NCBI GenBank assembly: GCA_002385265.1
Contig: DGDD01000301.1
Span: 673-7,110 of the forward strand
Length of the DNA: 6,438 nt
Source: Chitinophagaceae bacterium UBA3961
GTDB taxonomy: Bacteria; Bacteroidota; Bacteroidia; Chitinophagales; Chitinophagaceae
Direction: 5' to 3'
Made by a program: the position numbers and the translations under genes. Shown in pieces: positions 1-6,320 of the stretch. How positions within the stretch are numbered: position 1 is the first letter of the stretch; every line of letters starts with the position of its first letter. The notes under the pieces are model-generated. The model did not search any database and had not been told where the DNA came from. It saw only the letters and a list, made by a program, of their open reading frames with translations.

Positions 1-23
1 TACTCAAGAGCCTTGAGCAATGG
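1..23 (+). repeat. Direct repeat, copy 1 (window edge)
   Basis: Bases 1-23 are identical to bases 152-174 inside alr, where they encode part of GYADGYSRALSNG. Copy 1 reads YSRALSNGK in frame 1 and then meets a TGA at 37-39, so it does not fit the gene. Looser similarity seems to continue past base 23. Its place at the very edge suggests an assembly artefact rather than a biological duplication. Confidence 0.7.
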
Positions 24-406
24 GAAAGAGAAGAAATGAGTTGGAACAAGGGGGCGAAAAGCCTTGCAGTTTCGAAGAACAGCAGAAAGCCTTAGGAGAA
101 ATTAGCAGAGCGGGAACAATAGCAGCTATTCGGATAGGATATGCCGATGGCTACTCAAGAGCCTTGAGCAATGGAAAAGGAAAAGTGATGATCAAAGGGC
201 AGCTGGCTCCCGTGGTTGGGTGGATATGCATGGACATGACCATGGTAGACATTAGCCATATTCCCGGGGTAAAAGAAGGGGATGAAGTGACTGTATTCGG
301 TGGTCCACTTTCAGTGAAAGAAGTGGCCAAATGGGCCGATACCATCCCTTACGAGCTCATTTCCGGTGTTTCGCAACGTGTTAGAAGGCTGTATTACGAA
401 GAATAA
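1..406 (+). CDS. alr: Alanine racemase, C-terminal part (5' truncated)
   Basis: This is the C-terminal domain of a PLP-dependent alanine racemase, which interconverts L- and D-alanine for peptidoglycan. The reliable part begins near base 107 and contains IRIGYADGY (bases 128-154), whose first Tyr (140-142) matches the catalytic Tyr of the family, then WICMDMTMVDI (221-253), PGVKEGDEV, IPYELISGVSQRV and the end at TAA 404-406. The true start lies outside the window; the in-frame ATG at base 20 is not a credible start. Upstream of about base 90 the frame is disturbed: a family-like G-E-S-L sequence appears only if one base is removed around 57-60 and one added around 86. In Bacteroidota this domain is commonly fused behind MurF, but the window cannot show whether that is so here. 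lspA follows after 80 bases. Confidence 0.88.
152..174 (+). repeat. Direct repeat, copy 2 (inside alr), with internal hairpin
   Basis: This is the in-frame copy of the 23-base repeat, coding for residues just after the racemase motif GYADGY. It contains a perfect inverted repeat, CTCAAG-AGC-CTTGAG (154-168). The short palindrome may have helped cause the misassembled copy at the window start. Confidence 0.7.
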
Positions 407-408
407 CA

Positions 409-438
409 AGCCTTTCAGGGTTTTTACCCTTAACGGCT
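409..438 (+). terminator. Hairpin after alr, probable weak terminator
   Basis: Bases 409-421 and 426-438 form a 13-position stem with two mismatches around a TTTT loop, starting 3 bases after the alr stop codon. The run of T after the stem is very short, so termination would be weak or partial. The end of the hairpin touches the putative -33 element of lspA. Confidence 0.5.
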
Positions 439-468
439 TTCAAAACTGATGCACTAAAAGTATATTTG
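438..468 (+). promoter_or_regulatory. Putative Bacteroidota-type promoter of lspA
   Basis: TATATTTG at 461-468 is a full match to the Bacteroidota -7 element TAnnTTTG. A near -33 element TTTC lies at 438-441, 19 bases upstream, within the known spacing range. Transcription would begin around 473-476, only a dozen or so bases before the GTG start. The assignment is by consensus only. Confidence 0.55.
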
Positions 469-486
469 TAACCTAAATTTTTAGCG

Positions 487-1185
487 GTGAAACTACGTAC
501 GGTTGTTTTGGTGATTTTGTTGGTAATTTTTGCGGATCAGGCTCTTAAAATTTGGGTGAAAACATCCATGTACTACGGAGGTCATATTACCATCTTCAAA
601 GATTGGTTTCGTTTGTATTTCATCGAGAATGCAGGCATGGCCTGGGGCTGGAAATTTGGAGGTGACTTCGGGAAATTGGCCCTCACCTTGTTTCGCTTAG
701 TAGCCGTTATTTTCGGTGTTTTTTATATTAAGAGTATCGTTAAAAAGGAATATCATAAAGGCTTCATTATTTGCGTTGCCTTGATCTTTGCAGGAGCATT
801 GGGAAATTTGATCGACAGTATGTTTTACGGGCTCATTTTCGACAAAGGAATGACCATCGATAAACTTACCGGCGATAATATGGGATACGTTGGTCTAGCC
901 ACCATGAATTTCAAAGGATACGGGTCATTCTTACACGGCAATGTGGTAGATATGCTCTACGTTCCCATCATTGAAAACAAAATTATGCCCGGTTGGGTAC
1001 CTTTCATTGGTGGACAAAGCTTCACATTTTTCTCCCCTATTTTTAATTTGGCAGATGCTGCTATAAGTGTTGGGGTAATTGCCATCTTGATTTTCCAAAA
1101 GCGATTCTTCAAAGAAGTGCCTGCAACCGCCACGCCTACCGTTGAAACCAACGCGGTGGAATCGGACGAGAAGCATGTTTTATAA
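487..1185 (+). CDS. lspA: Lipoprotein signal peptidase (signal peptidase II)
   Basis: LspA is an inner-membrane aspartyl protease that removes the signal peptide of prolipoproteins after lipidation of the +1 cysteine. The 232-residue protein shows the family landmarks: a first membrane segment leading into FADQALKIWVK (D17), the motif GNLID with catalytic Asp about residue 110, and FNLADAAIS with catalytic Asp about residue 190. Further hydrophobic segments lie near residues 60-80, 90-108 and 188-205. The two aspartates are about 80 residues apart, compared with about 20 in proteobacterial LspA; the extra segment, including FLHGNVVDMLYVP, is usual for this phylum. The start is GTG: an in-frame stop at 469-471 prevents extension, and the next ATG would remove the first membrane helix. 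The C-terminal tail is hydrophilic. fumC begins 31 bases downstream, so co-transcription is possible. Confidence 0.95.
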   Translation: MKLRTVVLVILLVIFADQALKIWVKTSMYYGGHITIFKDWFRLYFIENAGMAWGWKFGGDFGKLALTLFRLVAVIFGVFYIKSIVKKEYHKGFIICVALIFAGALGNLIDSMFYGLIFDKGMTIDKLTGDNMGYVGLATMNFKGYGSFLHGNVVDMLYVPIIENKIMPGWVPFIGGQSFTFFSPIFNLADAAISVGVIAILIFQKRFFKEVPATATPTVETNAVESDEKHVL

Positions 1186-1216
1186 AATCGAATCTTTAAT
1201 CTTCAATTCATAATCG

Positions 1217-2617
1217 ATGGAATACAGAATAGAAAAGGATACCATGGGCGAAGTAAAAGTACCTGTGGATGCGATTTATGGTGCCCAAACACAACGTAGT
1301 ATCGACAACTTCAAAATTGCTCAAGACATCAACCGGATGCCAAAAGAAATCATTCGTGCTTTTGCATATTTGAAGAAAGCCGCAGCTATAACCAATTTTG
1401 AAGCAGGTGTTTTACCGAAGGAAAAGTGTGATTTAATTGGAACTGTATGTGATGAAATTTTGACCGGTAGCCTCGATGCATATTTCCCATTGGTGGTTTG
1501 GCAAACCGGAAGCGGTACCCAAAGCAATATGAATGTGAACGAAGTGGTGGCTTATCGTGGTCACGTATTGAAAGGCGGTGCATTGACCGATAAAGAAAAA
1601 TTCCTTCATCCCAACGATGATGTAAACAAGTCTCAATCTTCAAACGACACCTTTCCAACTGCGATGCACATTGCCGCTTATAAGATTTTAGTAGAAACTA
1701 CGATCCCCGGTATTGAAAAATTGAGAGATACGCTGGCTGCAAAAAGCGCTGCCTTTATGCACGTGGTTAAAATTGGTAGAACCCATTTTATGGATGCTAC
1801 GCCTTTAACAGTAGGGCAAGAGTTCAGTGGTTATGTTGCTCAGTTGAATCATGGTTTGCGCGCTATAAAAAATAGCTTGGCTCACCTTAGTGAATTGGCT
1901 TTGGGTGGAACCGCAGTAGGTACCGGTATCAACACTCCTAAAGATTACGCTCCCAATGTTGCAAAGCATATTGCTGCATTAACAGGGTTGCCTTTTGTAA
2001 CGGCTCCTAATAAATTTGAAGCTTTGGCTGCACACGATGCGATAGTAGAAGCACACGGTGCATTGAAAACAGTTGCAGTAAGTTTGATGAAAATAGCAAA
2101 CGATATTCGCATGTTGTCTTCAGGTCCGAGAAGTGGTATTGGTGAATTGTTCATTCCTGATAATGAGCCCGGTTCTTCGATCATGCCAGGGAAAGTGAAT
2201 CCGACGCAGTGTGAAGCATTAACCATGATTGCTGCGCAGGTATTGGGCAATGATGTTGCTATTAATATTGGAGGTGCCAATGGCCACTTTGAATTGAACG
2301 TATTCAAACCGGTAATGATCTACAATTTCTTGCACAGTGCTCGTTTAATTGGAGACGGTTGCGTAAGCTTTAATGATAAGTGCGCAGTGGGTATTGAACC
2401 TATTGAAGCCAATATCAAAAAGCACGTAGACAATTCATTGATGCTGGTGACTTCTTTGAATACAAAAATTGGTTATTACAAAGCGGCTGAAATTGCACAG
2501 AAAGCGCACAAAGAAGGAACAACGCTGAAAGAAATGGCTGTGAAGTTGGGTTATGTTACGCCGGAGCAATTTGATGAGTGGGTTGATCCTGCAAACATGG
2601 TGGGAGAGATCAAGTAA
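1217..2617 (+). CDS. fumC: Fumarate hydratase class II
   Basis: Class II fumarase catalyses the reversible hydration of fumarate to L-malate in the TCA cycle; it is a soluble, iron-free homotetramer. The 466 residues match the usual length. Conserved blocks in order are IYGAQTQRS (near residue 20), [14 protein letters not shown] (near 97), [35 protein letters not shown] with the catalytic-site His at about residue 190, and the superfamily signature [11 protein letters not shown] with the catalytic Ser about residue 320. The loop reads THFMDA where many homologues have THLQDA or THMMDA; this looks like normal variation. The ATG start fits the family N-terminus ([11 protein letters not shown]). 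No Shine-Dalgarno sequence or clear separate promoter is visible in the 31-base gap after lspA. A strong terminator follows 26 bases after the stop. Aspartase or argininosuccinate lyase are relatives, but the blocks favour fumarase. Confidence 0.96.
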   Translation: MEYRIEKDTMGEVKVPVDAIYGAQTQRSIDNFKIAQDINRMPKEIIRAFAYLKKAAAITNFEAGVLPKEKCDLIGTVCDEILTGSLDAYFPLVVWQTGSGTQSNMNVNEVVAYRGHVLKGGALTDKEKFLHPNDDVNKSQSSNDTFPTAMHIAAYKILVETTIPGIEKLRDTLAAKSAAFMHVVKIGRTHFMDATPLTVGQEFSGYVAQLNHGLRAIKNSLAHLSELALGGTAVGTGINTPKDYAPNVAKHIAALTGLPFVTAPNKFEALAAHDAIVEAHGALKTVAVSLMKIANDIRMLSSGPRSGIGELFIPDNEPGSSIMPGKVNPTQCEALTMIAAQVLGNDVAINIGGANGHFELNVFKPVMIYNFLHSARLIGDGCVSFNDKCAVGIEPIEANIKKHVDNSLMLVTSLNTKIGYYKAAEIAQKAHKEGTTLKEMAVKLGYVTPEQFDEWVDPANMVGEIK

Positions 2618-2643
2618 GAAGTTTTATGTTATTCGTTATAAGT

Positions 2644-2669
2644 AAAGAAGGCTTCGGCCTTCTTTTTTT
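2644..2669 (+). terminator. Rho-independent terminator of fumC
   Basis: A perfect 9-bp stem (AAAGAAGGC / GCCTTCTTT) closes on a TTCG tetraloop and runs into seven T (2663-2669). It begins 26 bases after the fumC stop and ends the plus-strand gene block. Confidence 0.93.
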
Positions 2670-2675
2670 GTGTCC

Positions 2676-2710
2676 AAAAAAAATCCGGCTCAGTAAAAAC
2701 AAAGCCGGAT
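2676..2710 (-). terminator. Minus-strand intrinsic terminator (for the LacI-family gene)
   Basis: Bases 2683-2690 (ATCCGGCT) and 2703-2710 (AGCCGGAT) form a perfect 8-bp stem with a 12-base loop. On the minus strand it is followed by eight T (complement of 2676-2683). It faces the fumC terminator across 6 bases and would end the regulator transcript, leaving a 3' untranslated region of roughly 200 bases. Confidence 0.8.
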
Positions 2711-2723
2711 ACAATCAGAATTT

Positions 2724-2758
2724 ATCCAACTAAGGTGAAAAAAACACTTTAGTTGGAT
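2724..2758 (+). repeat. Strong hairpin with A7 loop in the convergent gap
   Basis: Bases 2724-2737 pair with 2745-2758 in a 14-bp stem around AAAAAAA. As plus-strand RNA all 14 positions pair (one G-U); as minus-strand RNA there is one A-C mismatch. No T run follows on either strand, so it is not a standard terminator. The rest of the gap up to 2904 shows nothing I can name. Possible roles include an RNA-processing or stability structure in the regulator 3' UTR, or a repeat element. Confidence 0.6.
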
Positions 2759-2904
2759 GAGTGTAACAATGTTGAAAGTTCGAATTGCCATTATACTAAA
2801 GGCTAAAATAAGAGATTGATAAGAGACAGGAAATCCTAGTCGACCAATCAGTGGGATGTATCGACGAACAACCTCGAGTTCAGTTTACAGTTTAATTGGC
2901 CGCT

Positions 2905-3930
2905 TTATTTACCTTGACCAATAATCACCAGCTCACTATTCAGAACCACATTCTCAAAGGGATGGCTCTCGCTTGATTCTTTTTGATCTATCAACTTGAA
3001 CAGTAATTCTGCGGCGCGGGCACCTTGATCGTAGGGGAATTGTTCCACAGAAGCCAAAGGTGGAGTTTCTAAGTAATGCGTGATAGGGAGGTTCGCATAG
3101 CTAACGAAGGCCAAGTCCTTATTGATCTTCAACTTCTTCTTTCTTACATACTGCATGGCATCGAGCGCCACATAATCATTGAACGTTATAATGGCTGTTG
3201 GCTTGTTTTTCAAGGCTAGTAGCTGGTCCATGGCTTTTTGCGTTCCTTCTGCAGAGAAATCGGAACTTACCACTAAAGAAGGATCATGAACGATCTTGTT
3301 CTTTTTTAGTCCGTTTAAGTATCCTTGAAGGCGCTCGTTTTTAATGCTGAGTGTATCGGGCCCCTGTATGTAACCAATTCTTTTATGCCCTTTCTTGATC
3401 AAAAAATCAATGGCTTCCATGGAACTGTGATACAGGCTGCACCAAACAGAATGAATATTCGGCACGTCGGGAACACGGTCGAAAAACACTACCGGAATAT
3501 TGAATTGCAATAAACTTTGAAAATGATCCACATTTGAGGTGTTCTTGGAGATGGATACCAAAAGCCCGTCTACACGGTGTTTCTGCATGGTTTCTACCAA
3601 GGTCTTTTCACGGTCAATGCTGTCGTGGCTTTGACCCATCAGCGCGATATAATTGTTCTCAAATGCCTTGTCTTCAATGCCACTGGTAGCCAACGAAAAG
3701 AACTCTTCCCGGAGATTGGGTAAAATGACCCCGATGGTATAAGTCTTGCGCTGCTTGAAAAAGATCGCGGTTTGATTGGGAACATAATGAAGTTCCTCCG
3801 CCAGTTTTTTTACTTGCATTTTGGTACGCAAGCCAATACTGGGGTGATCGTGCAAAGCACGAGAAACAGTTGAAACTGAAATATTTAATCGTTGCGCAAT
3901 CTCCTTTATAGTAGGCAGCTTCTTTTCCAT
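2905..3930 (-). CDS. LacI-family transcriptional regulator
   Basis: This 341-residue DNA-binding regulator is probably a sugar-responsive repressor. Residues 6-26 (PTIKEIAQRLNISVSTVSRAL) form the LacI-type helix-turn-helix, followed by the third helix and the hinge HYVPNQTAIFF (48-58). From about residue 63 (TYTIGVILPN) a periplasmic-binding-protein-like sensor domain runs to the end, with VDGLLVSIS, PVVFFDR, GHKRIGYIQGP, RLQGYLNGL and ITFNDYVALDAMQYV as typical blocks. Length and architecture are normal. The hinge position usually held by the minor-groove-inserting Leu is Phe (F58). The gene is divergent from a secreted glycosidase gene, and a LacI-type operator lies 37 bases upstream of its start, so autoregulation and control of the hydrolase operon are likely. 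The effector cannot be read from the sequence; an alpha-galactoside or its product is a guess from the neighbours. Confidence 0.93.
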   Translation of the reverse strand: MEKKLPTIKEIAQRLNISVSTVSRALHDHPSIGLRTKMQVKKLAEELHYVPNQTAIFFKQRKTYTIGVILPNLREEFFSLATSGIEDKAFENNYIALMGQSHDSIDREKTLVETMQKHRVDGLLVSISKNTSNVDHFQSLLQFNIPVVFFDRVPDVPNIHSVWCSLYHSSMEAIDFLIKKGHKRIGYIQGPDTLSIKNERLQGYLNGLKKNKIVHDPSLVVSSDFSAEGTQKAMDQLLALKNKPTAIITFNDYVALDAMQYVRKKKLKINKDLAFVSYANLPITHYLETPPLASVEQFPYDQGARAAELLFKLIDQKESSESHPFENVVLNSELVIIGQGK

Positions 3931-3941
3931 ACTGCGATATT

Positions 3942-3971
3942 AAGAAATAGCCGCTAAAAAAATGATGCAAA
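3942..3971 (-). promoter_or_regulatory. Putative promoter of the LacI-family gene
   Basis: Read on the minus strand, TTTG (complement of 3968-3971) is followed after 18 bases by TATTTCTT (complement of 3942-3949), a 4-of-6 match to TAnnTTTG. The -33 element would sit inside the operator at 3967-3978, so bound repressor would block it. Only the -33 part is a full match. Confidence 0.35.
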
Positions 3972-3978
3972 CGGTTGC
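3967..3978. promoter_or_regulatory. Probable LacI-family operator
   Basis: GCAAACGGTTGC is a 12-bp near-palindrome (10 of 12 positions symmetric) with the central CG and GCAA/TTGC arms seen in operators of LacI-family proteins such as PurR. Partial symmetry extends outward. It lies in the divergent region 37 bases before the regulator start and 169 bases before the hydrolase start, where an autoregulated repressor would bind. Confidence 0.65.
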
Positions 3979-4026
3979 TTGATTTGAAAAGGACCAATAA
4001 TCAGCAGTTTTCCACTTTTTAAAAGA

Positions 4027-4047
4027 TTTTGAAACAACAATTCAAAA
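4027..4047. repeat. Inverted repeat upstream of the hydrolase gene
   Basis: TTTTGAA (4027-4033) and TTCAAAA (4041-4047) are perfect inverted arms around a 7-base spacer. Its place just upstream of a possible -7 element suggests a protein-binding site or part of the promoter, but in AT-rich DNA it may be chance. Confidence 0.35.
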
Positions 4048-4056
4048 GACTTTCAT

Positions 4057-4064
4057 TAAATTTA
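4057..4064 (+). promoter_or_regulatory. Possible -7 element for the hydrolase operon
   Basis: TAAATTTA differs from TAnnTTTG only in the last base. The nearest TTTG (4028-4031) is 25 bases upstream, longer than the usual spacing, so the match is weak. If real, transcription would start near 4070 and produce a leader of about 78 bases before the hydrolase ATG. Confidence 0.3.
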
Positions 4065-4067
4065 GAG

Positions 4068-4078
4068 AGCTGACAGCT
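4068..4078. repeat. Short palindrome near the predicted transcription start
   Basis: AGCTG-A-CAGCT is a perfect 5+1+5 palindrome directly after the possible -7 element. It could be an operator at the transcription start or chance. Confidence 0.3.
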
Positions 4079-4095
4079 AGTAGCAGATATAAACA

Positions 4096-4158
4096 ATGGT
4101 AGTAGCCGGAACATTGATTCCGGCTTCTTTTTTAATGATTCCTGAATATGAAAAATAA
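4096..4158 (+). CDS. Possible 20-residue leader peptide (uncertain)
   Basis: An ATG at 4096 opens a 20-codon frame (MVVAGTLIPASFLMIPEYEK) ending at TAA 4156-4158, overlapping the first 11 bases of the hydrolase gene in another frame. It runs right through the leader terminator hairpin, so translating ribosomes would unfold that hairpin. There is no run of one amino acid as in classical attenuation leaders, no visible ribosome-binding site, and an ORF this short can occur by chance. Confidence 0.2.
   Translation: MVVAGTLIPASFLMIPEYEK
4104..4133 (+). terminator. Intrinsic terminator in the leader of the hydrolase gene (possible attenuator)
   Basis: AGCCGGAA (4104-4111) and TTCCGGCT (4118-4125) form a perfect 8-bp GC-rich stem with a 6-base loop, followed by TTCTTTTTT (4125-4133). 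The structure points along the plus strand and ends 14 bases before the hydrolase ATG at 4148. No plus-strand gene lies between the divergent regulator and this hairpin, so it would end either a short leader RNA or a small RNA. That makes transcription attenuation of the operon plausible. Confidence 0.75.
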
Positions 4159-6307
4159 AGGCCTTTTCTTATCCTTCCTCTTTTGCTTGCTGAGTAGCTT
4201 GGAAATGAATGCACAAACCGATTGGCTGCTTGATGGAGCGCCCTATAAATCGTTCTTCCAATACGATCCTCGAACACAACAATACACCCTTTCCAATGGA
4301 TTGGTAAAGCGCAGTTTCTACAAAGGTCCTAATATGGCTTGCGTAGGATACCTAAACTTAACAACGAATCAAGAGTTATTGAGAGCCATCAGTCCTGAAG
4401 CTATTTTATTCATCAATGGAATACGATACGCGGTGGGTGGATTGCAAGGGCAGTCTGAAAAAGCCTATCTGCAGCCAGAATGGTTGTCTTCTTTAAAAGC
4501 AGGAACCAACGATTTCATGTTTACCAAAGTTGAAACCGAACCACTGACACCTCGAATCAAGACCAAGTACCGATTTTGGAGCGGCGCCGTGTTGCCCTAC
4601 AAAGGAATACACGTGAAGTTCAGCTATTCACATCCACAATTCGCAGGGTTAGAGGTTGTGGTGCATTATGAATTGTTCGACGGTGCACCATTGATTGTAA
4701 AATGGATTGGCATCGAGAATAATTCTGATAATCAAGTTTACTTGAATAGAGTAGAGAACGAAGTGTTGGGATTAGTAGAAGAAGAAAGCGCCGTAGTGGG
4801 CAAACCAACAGAAATGAAGAAGCAGCATGGAATCTATTTAGAAACCAACTATGCTTTTAATAATGCGATGAGGTATGACATCAGTGATCAAACCACACAC
4901 TGGAACATTGATTCTACTTATACTTCACAAGTGAACTACAATTATGAAACGCCTTGTTTATTGGAAGTATATCCGGAAAAAGCACCCGGTATTACGCTTG
5001 CAAAAGGCGAACGTTTTGAATCGGTGCGCACCCATGAATTGCTAATGGACGGATACGATCGGGAACGAAGAGGAATGGCTATTCGTAAGATGTATCGCAC
5101 GGTGGCTCCGTGGACACAAATGAATCCCATTTTCATGCACCTTGTAAGCTCCAACGACGAACAAGTAAAAACAGCGATCGACCAATGCCTAGCTACCGGA
5201 TATGAAGCCGTTATTCTCAGTTTTGGCTCTCATTTGAATATGGAAGATACCAGTGCTGCCAATTTGAATAGATGGAAAAACTTGGCCGACTATGCTCATC
5301 AAAAGGGAATTGCGTTAGGTGGTTATTCTTTGTTCAGCAGCAGAAGAATCAGCGATGAAGACGATGTAATTGATGCCAAAACCGGCAAGCCGGGTGGTGC
5401 ATTTTTCGGCAACGCACCTTGCTTTGGAAGTAAATGGGGGCTTGCTTATCGCGATAAAATAAAAAACTTTTTCAAGTATACGGGATTTGATATTTGGGAG
5501 AATGATGGACCTTATCCGGGCGATCAATGCGCCAGTACCGTTCACCCCGGACATAAAAATTTGGACGACTCTCAATGGCTCCAAATGGAAATTCAAAAAG
5601 AATTGTACCGTTGGCTCAATGAAAAGGGTGTCTATATCAATGCGCCAGATTGGTATTTCATGGACGGTACTCATAAAATTGCCATCGGTTACCGAGAAGT
5701 CAATTTTTCATTGTCGAGAGAACAACAGAAAATATTGAACCGCCAAAACATCAACGACGGCACTTTCGAAAAAACACCGGCCATGGGTTGGGGATTTGTT
5801 CCCCTCACACGCTACCAGGGTGGCGGACCGGAGGCTATTTTAGAACCCTTGAGTGAGCATCTTGCCGACTATAAACAACTCATGTTTCAGTATTATGGTG
5901 CCGGAGTGCAAGCCTGTTATCGCGGTCCTCGCTTATACGATACTGATACCACTCGAAAAGTGGTGGCCGAAATGATAGCTTGGTATAAGAAATACCGAGA
6001 CCTGTTGAATCAAGATATTGTTCATTTGCGAAGAGCAGATGGCAGAGATTGGGATGGTTGGATGCATGTGCAAAGTTCCGGTTATACTCGCGGAATAGTG
6101 CTCCTGTTCAATCCAACATCCACTCCAATGAAGAAAAAAATTAAAATTCCGCTTTATTATACCGGATTGCAAGCAACCGCAATAGTGAGCAAAGAAGGGA
6201 AGTCGTCAAAATTGTATTCGATCAATAAAAATAGCGAAATTGAAATGGAAATTGAATTGGCCCCCCTTTCTTACAGTTGGTGGACAATTCAAAAACAAAC
6301 CAAGTAA
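4148..6307 (+). CDS. Secreted glycoside hydrolase, clan GH-D-like (GH27/GH36-like), family not assigned
   Basis: A 719-residue exported protein. Residues 1-22 are a signal peptide (hydrophobic LFLSFLFCLLSS, then MNAQ) with likely cleavage near A-Q; no lipobox is seen. Residues about 24-300 look like a beta-rich N-terminal domain, about 325-620 like a TIM barrel, and about 640-715 like a C-terminal beta domain (GIVLLFNPTSTP). GFDIWENDGPY (447-456) lines up with the GH27 nucleophile segment (G-x-D-x4-D, as in GVDLLKFD), pointing to D453 as nucleophile. The acid/base is not certain; D501 and D506 in APDWYFMDG are candidates. I infer an alpha-galactosidase-like retaining hydrolase acting on plant or microbial glycans, but I cannot place it in a named family. 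The ATG choice is set by the signal peptide. A terminator hairpin ends 14 bases upstream. A second secreted gene follows after 13 bases, suggesting an operon. Confidence 0.72.
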   Translation: MKNKGLFLSFLFCLLSSLEMNAQTDWLLDGAPYKSFFQYDPRTQQYTLSNGLVKRSFYKGPNMACVGYLNLTTNQELLRAISPEAILFINGIRYAVGGLQGQSEKAYLQPEWLSSLKAGTNDFMFTKVETEPLTPRIKTKYRFWSGAVLPYKGIHVKFSYSHPQFAGLEVVVHYELFDGAPLIVKWIGIENNSDNQVYLNRVENEVLGLVEEESAVVGKPTEMKKQHGIYLETNYAFNNAMRYDISDQTTHWNIDSTYTSQVNYNYETPCLLEVYPEKAPGITLAKGERFESVRTHELLMDGYDRERRGMAIRKMYRTVAPWTQMNPIFMHLVSSNDEQVKTAIDQCLATGYEAVILSFGSHLNMEDTSAANLNRWKNLADYAHQKGIALGGYSLFSSRRISDEDDVIDAKTGKPGGAFFGNAPCFGSKWGLAYRDKIKNFFKYTGFDIWENDGPYPGDQCASTVHPGHKNLDDSQWLQMEIQKELYRWLNEKGVYINAPDWYFMDGTHKIAIGYREVNFSLSREQQKILNRQNINDGTFEKTPAMGWGFVPLTRYQGGGPEAILEPLSEHLADYKQLMFQYYGAGVQACYRGPRLYDTDTTRKVVAEMIAWYKKYRDLLNQDIVHLRRADGRDWDGWMHVQSSGYTRGIVLLFNPTSTPMKKKIKIPLYYTGLQATAIVSKEGKSSKLYSINKNSEIEMEIELAPLSYSWWTIQKQTK

Positions 6308-6320
6308 ACCAAACACTGAT

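Noticed and set aside
20..22. ATG at base 20 as the start of a complete 128-residue protein
   Set aside because: The protein would lack the whole PLP-binding barrel of alanine racemase, and the region around it is out of frame with family expectations.
1945..2307. 120-residue minus-strand frame opposite fumC
   Set aside because: A shadow of the strongly conserved fumC coding sequence; no independent support.
2769..2819. 16-residue open frame starting at ATG 2769 in the convergent gap
   Set aside because: Too short, with no promoter, ribosome-binding signal or recognisable sequence; expected by chance.
5315..5674. 119-residue minus-strand frame opposite the hydrolase gene
   Set aside because: A shadow frame with no recognisable product, and the opposite strand has clear coding character.
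5487..5738. 83-residue plus-strand frame inside the hydrolase gene
   Set aside because: It lies wholly within a well-supported coding region in another frame and has no domain-like features.
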